DNA of 7,932 nt. Origin: Caldifarciminota bacterium (GTDB taxonomy: Bacteria; Hydrothermota; UBA3072; B12-G15). This document shows positions 7,241-7,932 of this stretch, in pieces (positions within the stretch are counted from its first letter, which is position 1; each line of letters starts with the position of its first letter). The translations under genes were made by a program, and so were the position numbers. The stretch is from NCBI GenBank assembly GCA_021163525.1, contig JAGGTX010000067.1, positions 1 to 7,932 on the forward strand, read 5' to 3'. Under the pieces are notes generated by a model. That model saw nothing but the letters and a program-made list of their open reading frames with translations. It did not search any database and was not told where the DNA came from.

Positions 7241-7515
7241 AACTTGGGAAGGTTAAGGCAAATATCACATCCACCATTAAGAACCCTTATTTAACCGGTG
7301 AAAAAATAATGGTGGTGGAAATAATTAATCCTGATGGTACAGGGACAGGTAAGGAGGTTGTTGCCATTGAGAAGGCACAGGCGGGCGTAGGGGATATTGT
7401 TCTTCTCATGGATGAAGGTGGTTCTGCAAGGATGGTGCTTGGCAAAGACAGGGCACCTGTCCGTGCTGTGATTGTTGGTGTGGTTGATTCAATAAACCTG
7501 AAAAAGGAGGTCTGA
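7237..7515 (+). CDS. EutN/CcmL microcompartment vertex protein, copy 3 (divergent)
   Basis: A 92-residue EutN/CcmL-family protein. MKLGKVKANITSTIK replaces the usual VVGSVWATxK start, followed by EKIMVVEII, then the core AIEKAQAGVGDIVLLMDEGGSAR with a good AGVGD turn and a GGSAR loop, and a C-terminal APVRAVIVGVVDSINL. The usual V-D before the AG turn is replaced by E-K-A-Q. It starts inside an ATGA overlap with copy 2 and ends in a TGATG overlap with the next gene. With copies 1 and 2 it forms a three-paralog cassette, as seen in some microcompartment loci that carry three pentamer types (established for Haliangium-type and planctomycetal loci). The copies differ too much to be a recent duplication. 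Confidence 0.9.
   Translation: MKLGKVKANITSTIKNPYLTGEKIMVVEIINPDGTGTGKEVVAIEKAQAGVGDIVLLMDEGGSARMVLGKDRAPVRAVIVGVVDSINLKKEV
7504..7510 (+). promoter_or_regulatory. Strong Shine-Dalgarno site for the gene at 7515
   Basis: A perfect AAGGAGG sits four bases before the ATG at 7515, within the last codons of EutN copy 3. It decides the start of the downstream gene. It is the strongest ribosome site in the window, so this protein may be made in larger amounts than coupling alone would give. Confidence 0.75.
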
Positions 7516-7932
7516 TGATTTTTCTGATTTTGTCACTTATTCCCTTTAATGTTCAGGAAGGGAAGAACTTTCTTAAACTTAACTATAATGGTGTTTTGAA
7601 GGATTCTACTCCCCTTGTGTTGTTCTACCAGTTTGTAAGCAGTGATACAAACTATTCCAGTATTGTGAGGATGAGGGGAACTTCTGCGGTTATAAAGTTT
7701 CACAAAAACCCTGAATATGTGAGATTGATTGTTGAAGACAGGAATGGGAACAGAGACATGGATGGGGATAACCCCTATATGTATGTGTTCAAAAAGGAGA
7801 ATGCATATCTTTTTGCAGCAAGGGTGCTCCTTGTTTCAAGGAAACCTGATTTTGAAAAGGCAATGGAGTATGTAAAACTTGAAGAAAAGAACTTTCCTGA
7901 TAACAGGTGGATAGAGTTTTATAAATGGTGGA
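7515..7932 (+). CDS. Exported-looking protein of unknown function, C-terminus off window
   Basis: An open frame of 139 complete codons without a stop, cut by the right edge. I do not recognise the family. The first 12 or so residues (MIFLILSLIPF) are hydrophobic and followed by QEGKN, which could be a short signal peptide, but there is no positive N-region, so export is uncertain. Residues 20-110 alternate in a beta-strand fashion. They include an acidic loop at 75-85 with Asp or Asn at every second position (D75, N77, N79, D81, D83, D85), resembling a calcium-binding loop of the EF-hand/dockerin/thrombospondin-3 kind. From about 112 the helical segment FEKAMEYVKLEEKNFPDN looks like the beginning of a TPR-like helical hairpin. 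Its start overlaps the EutN copy 3 stop by one base behind a perfect ribosome site, so it belongs to the same operon. Confidence 0.75.
   Translation, partial: MIFLILSLIPFNVQEGKNFLKLNYNGVLKDSTPLVLFYQFVSSDTNYSSIVRMRGTSAVIKFHKNPEYVRLIVEDRNGNRDMDGDNPYMYVFKKENAYLFAARVLLVSRKPDFEKAMEYVKLEEKNFPDNRWIEFYKWW

Noticed and set aside
6687..7515. EutN trio as a recent tandem duplication
   Set aside because: The three proteins differ in most positions outside the family core and the DNA shows no long shared stretches, so they are old paralogs.

Overview
The window looks like part of a bacterial chromosome with moderate GC. The coding strands are purine-rich, arginine is written mostly as AGG/AGA, genes are packed tightly (1- to 14-base overlaps), and an EndoQ-type DNA repair nuclease is present. 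Together these suggest a thermophilic or deep-branching, probably uncultured anaerobic lineage (WOR-3/Hydrothermae-like candidate phyla would fit). The taxonomic guess is inference with low confidence; nothing in the window is a taxonomic marker.

Layout. Positions 1-4327 on the minus strand hold one very large gene that runs off the left edge (1442 residues visible). It is a multidomain regulator: a degenerate Ser/Thr kinase-like domain, a degenerate P-loop ATPase, a helix-turn-helix-like and TPR-rich region, a GAF domain, and an intact sigma-54-interacting AAA+ domain with the GAFTGA loop. Positions 4328-4463 are a divergent promoter region. A plus-strand operon (4464-6620) then encodes an EndoQ-like PHP-domain endonuclease, a HIT-family nucleotide hydrolase/transferase and a small two-helix membrane protein with a PH-like tail. 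A second plus-strand operon starts at 6687. It encodes three consecutive, divergent EutN/CcmL-type microcompartment pentamer proteins joined by ATGA overlaps, followed by an exported-looking protein of unknown function that runs off the right edge (7515-7932).

The clearest non-coding signal is a shared promoter geometry. All three transcription units have a perfect TTGACA -35 box whose first base lies exactly 34 bases before the A of the start codon, and a TAnnnT -10 box ending 5-6 bases before the ATG. Transcription should therefore start at or next to the ATG, giving leaderless mRNAs for the first gene of each unit. The two internal genes that show a Shine-Dalgarno sequence (at 5705 and 7515) show that the SD system is also in use.

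Possible joint roles. The left gene is built as an integrator (kinase-like sensor, scaffold, GAF, sigma-54 activator), but no sigma-54 (-24/-12) promoter is visible in the window, so its targets are probably elsewhere. EndoQ and HIT are translationally linked, which suggests a nucleic-acid or nucleotide housekeeping unit. The EutN trio could cap the vertices of a bacterial microcompartment, but no hexameric shell gene or cargo enzyme is visible here.
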